Assembly (NCBI GenBank): GCA_028278065.1
Contig: JANQFA010000215.1
Coordinates: 1-60,247 of the forward strand
Length of the DNA: 60,247 bases
Source of the DNA: Myxococcota bacterium
GTDB taxonomy: Bacteria > Myxococcota_A > UBA9160 > JAFDET01
Direction: 5' to 3'
In this document: in pieces, positions 1 through 7,094 of the stretch
How the letters are laid out: every line of letters begins with the position of its first letter
How positions within the stretch are numbered: position 1 is the stretch's first letter
The notes under the pieces: model-generated
Seen by the model: only the letters and a program-made list of their open reading frames with translations
What the model was told of the DNA's origin: nothing
Database searches by the model: none
Position numbers and translations under genes: made by a program

Positions 1-102
1 CGCGCCTTCGACCTCCCCGCCGAACGCGTAGTCGCCACCTCCGCCACCACCAACTTCGGAATCGACGCCCTCTGGTCGGTACTCGATCCGCTGATCACCT
101 AG
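1..102 (+). CDS. EngB/YihA-like ribosome-biogenesis GTPase, C-terminal fragment
   Basis: The window opens inside a reading frame that ends at a TAG at 100-102. The last 33 residues include SATTNFGIDALW, which resembles the end of EngB (YihA) GTPases, where a serine-alanine G5-type motif is followed by a G-hydrophobic-D-x-LW helix. If correct, the product is a GTP-binding protein needed for assembly of the large ribosomal subunit. Only the tail is present, so the G1 to G4 motifs cannot be checked. It converges on the F420 genes with a 74-base gap in which I see no feature. Another P-loop GTPase with a similar tail is possible. Confidence 0.5.
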   Translation, partial: RAFDLPAERVVATSATTNFGIDALWSVLDPLIT

Positions 103-176
103 ACCAGCCCGAGGCCCGAGCTCGCACGGCACGCCACCGCCCTCTGCAGAAGCCTGCGCGCTACCCGTCTCCCGAC

Positions 177-923
177 CTACCGGAAGAGGTCGTTGGACGG
201 GTCGCGGAGGATGGAGCGGAGGGGGGCATCGCCCTCGATGGCCACGCCCTCGATCCAGACGGCCGGGATGCCGGCGGCCTTGTCCATCAGCAGGCCGGCG
301 GCTGCGGCGAGCTGGTCGGCGGTGGCGGTGGTGGTCACCTGGAGCTCGCGGCCGGACAGGTCGCTCTCGCCGCGGGCGTCCCGGATGGGCGCCATGCCTG
401 CGCAGCCCAGTGCGACGTCCACGAGACCCTCGCGCCAGGGGCGACCGAAGGTGTCCGAGACGATCACGCCGAGGCGGGCGTCGCGCGGTGCGAGGGCGTC
501 GCGCAGGCGCCGCGCGGAGGCGTCCGGGTCCTCGGGCAGGAGCACGGCCATGTCCTCGCCGGGTGCGTTCGAGAGGTCGATCCCCGCGTTGGCGCAGACG
601 AAGCCGTGGCGCGTCTCGGCGATGAGGACGCCGTGTCCGCGCCGCACCAGCCGCGCGCTCTCGCGCAGGACCAGCTCCACCTGGCGGGGGTCCTTCTCCT
701 CCTCGGCCGCGATGCGGCGAGCCTCGGGGCCGGGCTCGACCTCGGCCAGGGCCACCACGCGGCCCTCCGCCTTGGAGACGACCTTCTGGCAGACCACGAG
801 GGCGCCGTCGCGCAGGCTGATCCCCGCCCGCTCCGCAGCGGCGGCCAGGAGGGCGGCGAGGTCGTCGCCGGGCGCGACCAGCGGCACGCCCCGGAGCGGG
901 GTCAGCCGGATCGCCGCGCTCAT
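177..923 (-). CDS. cofE: Coenzyme F420-0:L-glutamate ligase CofE
   Basis: This cytosolic ligase adds gamma-linked glutamates to F420-0 to make F420-n, using GTP and divalent metal. The 248-residue product carries the family motifs QKVVSKAEGR near residue 46, a central CANAGID segment and IVSDTFGRPWREG near residue 155. Its length matches stand-alone (archaeal-type) CofE rather than actinobacterial FbiB, so the C-terminal flavin-dependent reductase domain of FbiB is absent. The ATG overlaps the cofC stop by four bases (ATGA), so the two are translationally coupled. It is the last gene of a four-gene minus-strand operon. The identification is secure; the number of glutamates added cannot be read from sequence. 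Confidence 0.93.
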   Translation of the reverse strand: MSAAIRLTPLRGVPLVAPGDDLAALLAAAAERAGISLRDGALVVCQKVVSKAEGRVVALAEVEPGPEARRIAAEEEKDPRQVELVLRESARLVRRGHGVLIAETRHGFVCANAGIDLSNAPGEDMAVLLPEDPDASARRLRDALAPRDARLGVIVSDTFGRPWREGLVDVALGCAGMAPIRDARGESDLSGRELQVTTTATADQLAAAAGLLMDKAAGIPAVWIEGVAIEGDAPLRSILRDPSNDLFR

Positions 924-1603
924 CGCCGGCCCCAGCCCAGCTCGGCGAGCAGGGCCCGGGTGCGTGCGCCGGCGCCGGGCGCGGCCAGGAACGCGTCCAG
1001 ATCCTCGGCGCTGTCCAGATCCAGCGCCAACGAGGGCAGGGCCAGCTCGCGCAACGGCGCCCGCGCCGCGCGCGCCAGGGCGCGATGGCGCGCCGCGCTG
1101 TCCGGTCCGAAGGCGTTCGGAATGAGGTCGTGGGGTGCGCGCAGCAGGGCGGCGCTGCCTCCGTCATCGCTCGGTGCGAGCACGACGCCGCGGCCGCCCA
1201 GGTCGTCGCGGGCCTCGAACAGGCGAGCCAGATCCGCGGGGGTGGCGCCCGCGACGTCCCCCAGCAGGACGAGGAGGGCGGCGAGACCCTCGCCGGCCAG
1301 CTCGTTCGCGGCCGCGTCCAGGGAGGGGTTGAGTCCCGCCTCGGGCCGGAGGAGCGCCCGGGCGCCCGTCTTCTCGGCCACGCTCGCCGTGTGCTCGTCG
1401 CCGGTGACCACGGCCACGACGTCGACGGCCGGCACCGCGCGCAGGGCTCCGATCACGTCCTCGAGCATGGCCCGGGCCAGGGCCTCCGGAGCCCCGCTGG
1501 GCAGGGGGGTGCGCAGACGGCTCCTGGCGTCGCTGGACAGGGCCGCACGCAGGCGGCTCTTGGCGTCCCCGAGGCCCCTCACCGGCACGAGCGCTGCGAT
1601 CAT
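920..1603 (-). CDS. cofC: Phospholactate (or phosphoenolpyruvate/3-phosphoglycerate) guanylyltransferase CofC
   Basis: CofC activates a three-carbon phospho-acid with GTP to give the guanylated donor used by CofD. The 227-residue protein begins MIAALVPVRGLGDAKSRL, the nucleotide-binding start typical of the family, followed by a GD motif (VTGDEH) near residue 68 and LLGDVAGATP further on. Start and stop both overlap neighbours by four bases (ATGA with cofD upstream and with cofE downstream). The ORF track merges it into a spurious 1876-residue antisense frame; the true start is the ATG at 1603. Which substrate it prefers (2-phospholactate, PEP or 3-phosphoglycerate) cannot be read by eye. Confidence 0.88.
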   Translation of the reverse strand: MIAALVPVRGLGDAKSRLRAALSSDARSRLRTPLPSGAPEALARAMLEDVIGALRAVPAVDVVAVVTGDEHTASVAEKTGARALLRPEAGLNPSLDAAANELAGEGLAALLVLLGDVAGATPADLARLFEARDDLGGRGVVLAPSDDGGSAALLRAPHDLIPNAFGPDSAARHRALARAARAPLRELALPSLALDLDSAEDLDAFLAAPGAGARTRALLAELGWGRR

Positions 1604-2559
1604 CGCAGGCTGCGGGCCAGGTCCAGGCTGGCGCGGGCGAGCTCCGCGGCCGCAGCCGCGTCGCGCATGATGGTGTCGACCACCGCCGCGCGCAGGCCGA
1701 GCGCCTCGACGTCGGCAGCCTGCGCGGCATCGCGCCGATCGAGCACGAATCCGTCCACCCAGTCGGCGTAGAGGCCGGCCACCCCGCGCGCCGAGACCTC
1801 CACCCCGACGCCGCGCAGGAGCTGGGCCGCGGGGCCCTTGATCGGTGCGCCCCCCACGATGGGCGAGACGGCCACCACGGGCGCCTGGGACGCCGCCAGC
1901 GCCTGGCGGATCCCCGGCACCGCGAGCACCGGCCCGATCGAGACCACCGGATTGCTCGGACAGACGAGCACCACCTCGGCTCCGGCCAGCAGCTCGGGCA
2001 CCGCCGGCGCCGGATGGGCGCAGCGCGCCGCCGAGAGGTCGACGTCCAAGACCTCGTCCGGGGCGCCGTCCCGCGCGAGGTACTCCTCGAAGTGGACACG
2101 TCGACCGCCCTCGAGAGTCACGTACGTCGGGCAGGGGTCCTCCGACATGGGGAGGATGCGCGTGGCCACGCCGTAGGCGCGCCGCACCTCGTCGGTCACG
2201 TCGGCGAGGCCCGCCCCCTCGGCCAGACGCAGGGTCCGGTGCAGGGCGGTGGCCAGATCCGTGTCGCCCAGCCGGAACCAGGTCTCGTGGCCGAGACGCG
2301 CCAGGGCGTCGACCACCCGAAAGCCGTCGTCCTCGAGGCCGTAGCCGCGCGTCCGATCGACCCGGTCCGCCAGGGTGTAGGTGACGATGTCCAGGTCCGG
2401 CGAGACGTGCACGCCGTAGAAGACCTTGTCGTCTCCGGTGTTGACGATCGCAGCGACGTCGCCCGGCGGGACCACCTCCACCAGGCCGCGCAGGAAGCGC
2501 GCGGCGCCCACCCCGCCGGCCAGGGCGACGACCGAGGCGCGCTCGGAGGGATCCGACAC
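1600..2559 (-). CDS. cofD: 2-phospho-L-lactate (or PEP) transferase CofD
   Basis: CofD joins the guanylated three-carbon acid made by CofC to the deazaflavin Fo, forming F420-0 or dehydro-F420-0 with release of GMP. The 319-residue product has the expected N-terminal LAGGVGAARFLRGL loop, the NTGDD motif near residue 41, SEDPCPTYVTLE mid-protein and CPSNPVVSIGPVL near residue 200. Its stop overlaps the cofC start (ATGA). Fo synthase (CofG/CofH or FbiC) is not in the window and must be encoded elsewhere. The order cofD-cofC-cofE on one transcript is a strong pathway signature. Start ATG at 2559 lies nine bases downstream of the DUF4124 gene. Confidence 0.93.
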   Translation of the reverse strand: MSDPSERASVVALAGGVGAARFLRGLVEVVPPGDVAAIVNTGDDKVFYGVHVSPDLDIVTYTLADRVDRTRGYGLEDDGFRVVDALARLGHETWFRLGDTDLATALHRTLRLAEGAGLADVTDEVRRAYGVATRILPMSEDPCPTYVTLEGGRRVHFEEYLARDGAPDEVLDVDLSAARCAHPAPAVPELLAGAEVVLVCPSNPVVSIGPVLAVPGIRQALAASQAPVVAVSPIVGGAPIKGPAAQLLRGVGVEVSARGVAGLYADWVDGFVLDRRDAAQAADVEALGLRAAVVDTIMRDAAAAAELARASLDLARSLR

Positions 2560-2568
2560 GGCGACGCC

Positions 2569-3210
2569 TTACGGCGTTCCTTCGAGGCGGCGGCGCTCGG
2601 CCCGCAGGGTCGCGATCTGCGCCTGGAGCTTCGGGAAGCGCCGTGCCAGCTCCTCGAGCTCGGGCATGCCGTAGAGCGGCGCCGGCTGACCCTCGACCTG
2701 GCGCGCCTGGCTGATCAGCTGCTTGAGCCTCAGCTCGTCCTCGGCCAGCTCCGCCTCGAGGTCGGCGATCTGCTGGTCGATCTCGTTGCGGCGCGCCACC
2801 ACCGCGGGGTCGGGAGAGGGATCCACCGTCCCGAGATCTCCGTCCCCGAGCGGGTCCTCGCCTTCCTGGAAGCCGCCTCGCGTGACCCCGCTGCCCGCCA
2901 CCCCGCTTCCCAGCTCGTCGGCGTCGCGCACCGAATAGAGGTCGTAGCGGCTGGGCGCCGTCGCGGCGGCGGCGCTTCCGCCGCCCGCGGCGCCTGCCGC
3001 GGCCTGCTCGGCCTTCACCTCGTCGAGACCGCGGATCTTGTTGCGGAGGTTGCGGGGGATGCGCTTGCGATCGGTCGTGTAGTGGGCGATGCCGTTCTCG
3101 TCGACCCACTTGTAGATGGTGGGACGGCCCGTGTCCTCCGCCGCGACGCCACGACCCGCGGTCAGGAGGAGTGCGATCGCCAGTGCCGCCCGTGCGGCCG
3201 TCCGTCCCAT
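2569..3210 (-). CDS. Secreted DUF4124-domain protein with C-terminal coiled coil
   Basis: The 213-residue protein begins with a signal peptide (hydrophobic ALAIALLLTAG core, likely cleavage after GVAA-E). A DUF4124 module follows at about residues 28-60 (IYKWVDENGIAHYTTD), a short envelope-associated beta module common in proteobacteria. The middle is low-complexity Ala/Gly, and the C-terminal 70 residues are a charged coiled coil ending in ETLRAERRR-like heptads. It is the first gene of the cof operon, but nothing links it functionally to F420. A good promoter lies directly upstream, with the -10 only about 8 bases before the ATG, so the mRNA may be leaderless. Its function is unknown; it probably acts in the periplasm. 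Confidence 0.75.
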   Translation of the reverse strand: MGRTAARAALAIALLLTAGRGVAAEDTGRPTIYKWVDENGIAHYTTDRKRIPRNLRNKIRGLDEVKAEQAAAGAAGGGSAAAATAPSRYDLYSVRDADELGSGVAGSGVTRGGFQEGEDPLGDGDLGTVDPSPDPAVVARRNEIDQQIADLEAELAEDELRLKQLISQARQVEGQPAPLYGMPELEELARRFPKLQAQIATLRAERRRLEGTP

Positions 3211-3218
3211 GGGCGGCG

Positions 3219-3247
3219 AGTGTCGAGAACACCGTCGGGAGCGTCAA
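3219..3247 (-). promoter_or_regulatory. Sigma70-type promoter for the DUF4124-cofDCE operon
   Basis: Reading the minus strand, TTGACG (3247-3242) is followed by a 17-base spacer and GACACT (3224-3219). The expected start of transcription is near 3212, and the ATG is at 3210, so the transcript would have essentially no 5' leader. Both hexamers and the spacer are seen directly; use as a promoter is inferred. Confidence 0.6.
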
Positions 3248-3379
3248 GCGCGCGGGCTCCCCACGGCGGCGTGGACCCGGATTCTCGGGAGGGCTGCGGC
3301 CGCGCCTCCACGGCGTACGGGTCCCGGGGGCGCTCGGCGCCCCGCCGGGCGTGGCACGCCGCTTGCTCCTCCGGGCGCA

Positions 3380-4867
3380 GTGCCGACCCGTCTCGTCTCT
3401 CCGCTCGCCGTGCTGGTCGCGATCGTCGCGATGGCTCCTTCGGAAGCCCCCGGAGAAGCCTGGACCCGGGTTCCGGGCCCGGCGCGGAGCGCCGCGCTCG
3501 TGGCGGTGGCCGGCGACGTGGATGGGTCGCTCGCGGCGGCCTCTGCGTCGGGCGTCTGGCTGCGACGGGGCGCGGGCTGGACGCGTCACGCGGTCCACGG
3601 AGAGGTGCGCGACGTCGCCTTCGACGCCGACGGGGCGCTCTGGATCGGCGCTGCGCGCGGAGTCTGGCGGCTGGATGCCGGCGGCCGCATGGAGCCGGCT
3701 CATCCGGGCGCCGGCGAGCGCGATCGCGACGTGCAGCGCCTCGCCTCGGGCGCAGGGCACATCGTGGCGGCTGCCCGGGGAGGCCTCTTCCTGCGCGGCC
3801 CCGGCAGCGGCTGGACGCATCTCTCGGAGGGTCTTCCCTCTGGATCGCCGGACGCGATTTCCATCCGTGGCACAGGGACTTCTGAAGGATCCTTTGAGGT
3901 CTGGGCGAGCTTCGGGCGGCACCTGTATCGGATTGGCGTGGAGCCGGGCGGCGAGGCGCCGCGTCCGGCTCGCGCACTGCGCGTGGCGCTGGAGGGCGCC
4001 GGCGGCAGCGCGGTCGATCTGGCCGTCGGGCCGGACGGGCGGGTCGTCGCGCTGGGAGCGGGCTGGCTCGCGCACGAGGAGGACTGGGTGCGGACGCGTC
4101 TGACTCTGCCGCCGGGCGTCCAGGCGCGCCGCATCCTGTATGCGGAAGGGCGCCTGCGCCTGGCCACCGATCGGGGCCTGTTCGAGGCCGAGGGCGGCGA
4201 GGTCGGTCTGCAGCGCGTGGATGCGCCCTTCGGGCGTGCGGCCGTGAACGGCCTGGCCGCGGCCGGGCGGGTCGTGTTCTCGGCCACTGCGGCGGGACTG
4301 TTCGCGTCCGGCCGGGCGGTCGCGGCTCCCTTCTCCCTCTCGGGACTCGGCGGGCTCGACGATCCGGCGGTGCGGACCGTGCAGCGAGCGGCGCTCGCCT
4401 ACCTGGGTCTGGGGCCCGGACGGATGCGCGAGCTGCGGCGTGGAGTGGACCGGCGGGGCTGGCTGCCGCGTGTCGACCTGCGCGCGAGCCACGACATGGA
4501 GCGGGATCGCAGCCGCGACCGCGACCAGACGTTCACCTCGGGAGAGCTGCGCGAGTTCCTGGATCGCGACGAGAGTCGCGCCCGGGAGTACGGCCTCAGC
4601 TTGACGCTGTCCTGGGACCTGGGCGACGCCGCCTTCCACCCGGAGGCGCTCGACGTCTCGCGTGAGGCGCGCGAGGTGATCGAGCTGCGCGACGACGTCC
4701 TCGACGAGGTGAACCGCCTCTACTTCGAGCGGCGTCGGGTGCTGGCCGGGCTGGCGTCGGCCGCGGGCGACGAGGCGCTGAGCCTCCGCCTGCGCGCCGA
4801 CGAGCTGGCCGCGGGCCTCGACGCCTGGACGGGCGGGTGGTTCTCCAGACACACGGCGGTCCGCTGA
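3380..4867 (+). CDS. Predicted secreted beta-propeller protein with helical C-terminal region
   Basis: I do not recognise a named family. From a GTG at 3380 the product is about 495 residues with a signal peptide (VSPLAVLVAIVAMAP core). Residues 30-320 contain repeated blade-like strands (GALWIGAARGVWRLD, GRLRLATDRGLFEAEGG, RVVFSATAAGLFASG), as in sensor-type beta-propellers. From about 330 the chain becomes charged and helical (LAYLGLGPGRMRELRRG, then a stretch resembling outer-membrane efflux/TolC-like strands and helices). The ORF track starts further upstream, but that extension lacks a signal peptide and lies in the divergent promoter region. Likely periplasmic or outer-membrane. Its last codons are copied in the tandem repeat that follows. 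Confidence 0.55.
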   Translation: MPTRLVSPLAVLVAIVAMAPSEAPGEAWTRVPGPARSAALVAVAGDVDGSLAAASASGVWLRRGAGWTRHAVHGEVRDVAFDADGALWIGAARGVWRLDAGGRMEPAHPGAGERDRDVQRLASGAGHIVAAARGGLFLRGPGSGWTHLSEGLPSGSPDAISIRGTGTSEGSFEVWASFGRHLYRIGVEPGGEAPRPARALRVALEGAGGSAVDLAVGPDGRVVALGAGWLAHEEDWVRTRLTLPPGVQARRILYAEGRLRLATDRGLFEAEGGEVGLQRVDAPFGRAAVNGLAAAGRVVFSATAAGLFASGRAVAAPFSLSGLGGLDDPAVRTVQRAALAYLGLGPGRMRELRRGVDRRGWLPRVDLRASHDMERDRSRDRDQTFTSGELREFLDRDESRAREYGLSLTLSWDLGDAAFHPEALDVSREAREVIELRDDVLDEVNRLYFERRRVLAGLASAAGDEALSLRLRADELAAGLDAWTGGWFSRHTAVR

Positions 4868-4928
4868 CCCATGACACACGGCGCTCCGCCGACCCGCCCG
4901 CCGACAGAGCACGGCGCACCGCCGACCC
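4848..4928 (+). repeat. Degenerate tandem repeat copying the end of the upstream gene
   Basis: Three copies of a roughly 23-base core start at 4848, 4873 and 4903. The first copy contains the last codons and TGA stop of the propeller gene (GACACACGGCGGTCCGCTGA). The second differs from it at two positions, one of which removes the stop; the third carries a short insertion. The copies read open as THGAPPTR-like peptides in frame with the next gene, but the strong Shine-Dalgarno of that gene lies downstream. Confidence 0.65.
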
Positions 4929-5041
4929 GCCTGCCGACGAACGGCCTGCCGATGACGGGCGGCCGGCCGCCCGACTCCGTCCCCGACGGCACCTCGCGGC
5001 ACACCGGCCCCATGCGACCTCACCCCCGAAAGGAGGAACTC

Positions 5042-5671
5042 ATGTGGAAGAACCCGGTCCGGTGCGCCGCCCTGGGGGCGGTGCTCCTGGTCGCTGCGCC
5101 CTCGGCGGCGGCCCTGCCCCTGATCTCGGAGGTCCGCTACGACGCCGCGGGCTCGGACGACGGCCACACCTTCGTGGAGCTCTACGGCACCCCGGGAACG
5201 GTTCTCGACGGCATGCGACTCGAGGGCGTGAACGGGAGCAACGGGGCGATCGGTCCGATCGTCGAGCTCAGCGGCACGATCCCGGTGGACGGGATCTTCG
5301 TACTGGCGGACGAGGCGGCCGGAGGTGGCACCTTCGTCCCCGAGGCCGATCAGGTCGCGCCGTTCGAGCTGCAGAACGGTCCGGACTCGGTGGTGCTGCT
5401 CCTGGGCGAGGGGGTCCTCGACGCTCTCGGCTACGGGAGCTTCGCTGCGGGCGACGTCTTCGCCGGGGAGGGCGCGCCGGCGCCCGATGCCGCGAACGGC
5501 CAGAGCCTGGCCCGGATCCTGGCCGACGTGGACACGGACGACAACGCGCTCGACTTCGCCCTGCTGGACGTGCCCACGCCGGGATCGGCGCCGCTGTCGG
5601 TGCCCGAGCCGGGTGTCGCCTGGCTGGCCGGGATGGGGGCGCTCGCGGCCTTCCGACGGCGCGGCGCCTGA
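5042..5671 (+). CDS. Secreted lamin-tail-domain protein with PEP-CTERM sorting signal
   Basis: The ATG at 5042 is preceded by a near-perfect Shine-Dalgarno (AAAGGAGGA) at about 5-base spacing, which decides the start over upstream in-frame ATGs. The 209-residue product has a signal peptide ending around SAAA, then an LTD-like immunoglobulin fold (LISEVRYDAAGSDDGHTFVEL at the N-terminus, FVLADEAAGG, an LDALGYGSFAAGD strand). The C-terminus reads VPEPG, a hydrophobic helix and RRRGA, the PEP-CTERM signal recognised by exosortase, implying export, cleavage and surface or exopolysaccharide association. No exosortase is in the window. A 14-bp perfect hairpin follows the stop. Confidence 0.78.
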   Translation: MWKNPVRCAALGAVLLVAAPSAAALPLISEVRYDAAGSDDGHTFVELYGTPGTVLDGMRLEGVNGSNGAIGPIVELSGTIPVDGIFVLADEAAGGGTFVPEADQVAPFELQNGPDSVVLLLGEGVLDALGYGSFAAGDVFAGEGAPAPDAANGQSLARILADVDTDDNALDFALLDVPTPGSAPLSVPEPGVAWLAGMGALAAFRRRGA

Positions 5672-5679
5672 GGCGCTCC

Positions 5680-5711
5680 TGCCGGGGCCGCGGAAAGCCG
5701 CGGCCCCGGCA
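5680..5711 (+). terminator. Perfect 14-bp hairpin after the PEP-CTERM gene
   Basis: The arms TGCCGGGGCCGCGG and CCGCGGCCCCGGCA pair perfectly around an AAAG loop, starting nine bases after the stop codon. There is only ATTC after it, not a T-run, so it is a weak intrinsic terminator or an mRNA-end stabiliser rather than a textbook one. Confidence 0.6.
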
Positions 5712-5801
5712 TTCAGCGCGTCCTCCGTCCCGCCGATACGCCCGGAACGGGCGGAGTCGGTGAAAGACGAGCCGTGCCGGGGCCCATCGGGGCGCAGTTG
5801 C

Positions 5802-5830
5802 TTGCGCCCGTGGGATCGCTCGCGCACACT
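5802..5830 (+). promoter_or_regulatory. Candidate promoter upstream of the ftsEX gene group
   Basis: TTGCGC, 17 bases, then CACACT, about 40 bases before the ATG at 5870. A hairpin (CGCCC-ggaa-CGGGCG region near 5738-5760) sits further upstream. The hexamers are moderate matches only. Confidence 0.35.
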
Positions 5831-5869
5831 CGGCGCCACCGCGTCCGCTTCTGGGGGGGACGGACCCGG

Positions 5870-6352
5870 ATGCTCTCCGGCTTCAACACCAACATCCGAC
5901 ACCGCGGCGTGCTGTTCCACGTGCAGACGGAGGACAGCGGCGTGCGCGCGCCGCACATCATCACGCACCTCTACCACGGCGGGACGATTCTGGCGTCGGA
6001 GAAGAGCGGCTACGAGGAGCTGCTGGACTGCGACGACCGCGAGGCGGGCGTGAAGAGCCGGATGGAGACCCAGCACAAGTCGATGCTGAAGCGTCTTCGA
6101 GGCAACGCCTTCGACGAGATCATCACCCAGGTGCTCGGTGACGTGTTCAGCGACGGCGCGGAGCCCGACGTGACCGGCGCCACGACCCGCCCCGAGCCCC
6201 CTTCCGTGACCGCCGAGCCCACCCCGGTGCCGGCGACGCGGAGCGAGGCCCGTTCCTTCGGCGAAGGCATCGTCAGCGAGAAGCCCCTCGACGAGGTGGT
6301 GCTCGAGTATCTGGTCGACTCCGCGCGCAAGCGCAAGCGCACCGCTTCGTGA
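5870..6352 (+). CDS. Conserved hypothetical protein upstream of ftsE
   Basis: I do not know a function. From the ATG at 5870 the protein is about 160 residues. Residues 1-75 form a compact module: GFNTNIRHRGVLFHVQTED, HIITHLYHGGTILASEKSGYEE and a helical tail. I have the impression that similar N-terminal modules occur in deltaproteobacterial proteins, but could not check. The middle is Pro/Thr-rich and disordered, and the end is a basic helix (VLEYLVDSARKRKR). No signal peptide or membrane segment is visible, so it is probably cytoplasmic. A purine-rich GGGGGGGA lies 10 bases before the start. It is 16 bases before ftsE and is likely co-transcribed with it. Confidence 0.6.
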   Translation: MLSGFNTNIRHRGVLFHVQTEDSGVRAPHIITHLYHGGTILASEKSGYEELLDCDDREAGVKSRMETQHKSMLKRLRGNAFDEIITQVLGDVFSDGAEPDVTGATTRPEPPSVTAEPTPVPATRSEARSFGEGIVSEKPLDEVVLEYLVDSARKRKRTAS

Positions 6353-6368
6353 TCCCGGCGGACCGGGC

Positions 6369-7094
6369 TTGAGCGCCGCGCCGTCGCCCGGTGAGTCCGC
6401 GCGCCGCGACGCGCTGGTGCAGATGTACCACGTCTCCAAGTCGTACCTTCCGGGCACCTTCGCCCTGCGCGACGTCACCCTGGAGGTGGCGAAGGGCGAG
6501 TTCGTGTTCCTCACCGGCCCCAGCGGTGCGGGCAAGACGACCCTGCTCAAGCTGCTGTTCGCCGCCGAGAAGCCGAGCGAAGGTCAGATCATCCTCAGGG
6601 GGCGCAACATCGCGCGCCTGCGCGACTCGGCGATTCCGGGATTGCGGCGGCGCATCGGGGTGGTGTTCCAGGACTTCAAGCTGCTGGCCAACCGCACCGT
6701 CGAAGAGAACGTCGCCGTCACGCTCGAGGTGCTGGGAAGGCCGCCCCGGGAGGTCCGCCGACGGGTCTTCGCGCTGCTGAAGCAGGTCGGCCTGCAGCAC
6801 CGTCGCCACCACTTCCCCCTCTCCCTCTCCGGCGGTGAGCAGCAGCGCGTGGCCCTGGCGCGGGCACTGGCGGGCGAGCCGGAGCTGCTCCTCGCCGACG
6901 AGCCGACCGGGAATCTGGATCCCGAGCTCACCCTCGAGATCATGGACCTGATCGCCCACGCGTCGGTGCGCGGAACCACCGTGATCGTGGCCACCCACGA
7001 CCTGCCGACCGTGGACCGCTACGGGAAGCGGACGCTCCACCTCGAGGCCGGGCGGATCAAGGAGGACCGGGCCGCGGTGGGTGTGCGGCCGTGA
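6369..7094 (+). CDS. ftsE: Cell-division ABC transporter ATP-binding protein FtsE
   Basis: FtsE is the cytoplasmic ATPase of the FtsEX complex, which couples the divisome to activation of septal peptidoglycan hydrolases. The 241-residue product has Walker A GPSGAGKT at about residue 50, the Q-loop VFQDFKLL, the signature LSGGEQQR near 155, Walker B LLLADEPTGNLD and the H-loop ATHD. The track start is a TTG at 6369; a GTG at 6417 or ATG at 6423 (MYHVSKSY) would give an N-terminus closer to that of other FtsE proteins and may be the real start. Its end overlaps the GTG start of ftsX. Confidence 0.93.
   Translation: MSAAPSPGESARRDALVQMYHVSKSYLPGTFALRDVTLEVAKGEFVFLTGPSGAGKTTLLKLLFAAEKPSEGQIILRGRNIARLRDSAIPGLRRRIGVVFQDFKLLANRTVEENVAVTLEVLGRPPREVRRRVFALLKQVGLQHRRHHFPLSLSGGEQQRVALARALAGEPELLLADEPTGNLDPELTLEIMDLIAHASVRGTTVIVATHDLPTVDRYGKRTLHLEAGRIKEDRAAVGVRP

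Noticed and set aside
920-6550. 1876-residue open frame on the minus strand, and other very long antisense ORFs (for example 11356-15318, 33481-36462, 15222-20013 shadows)
   Set aside because: At this GC content the antisense frames lack stops. The translations are Arg/Pro/Ala-rich with no domains, and known genes lie on the other strand or in another frame; only the cofC part of the first is real.
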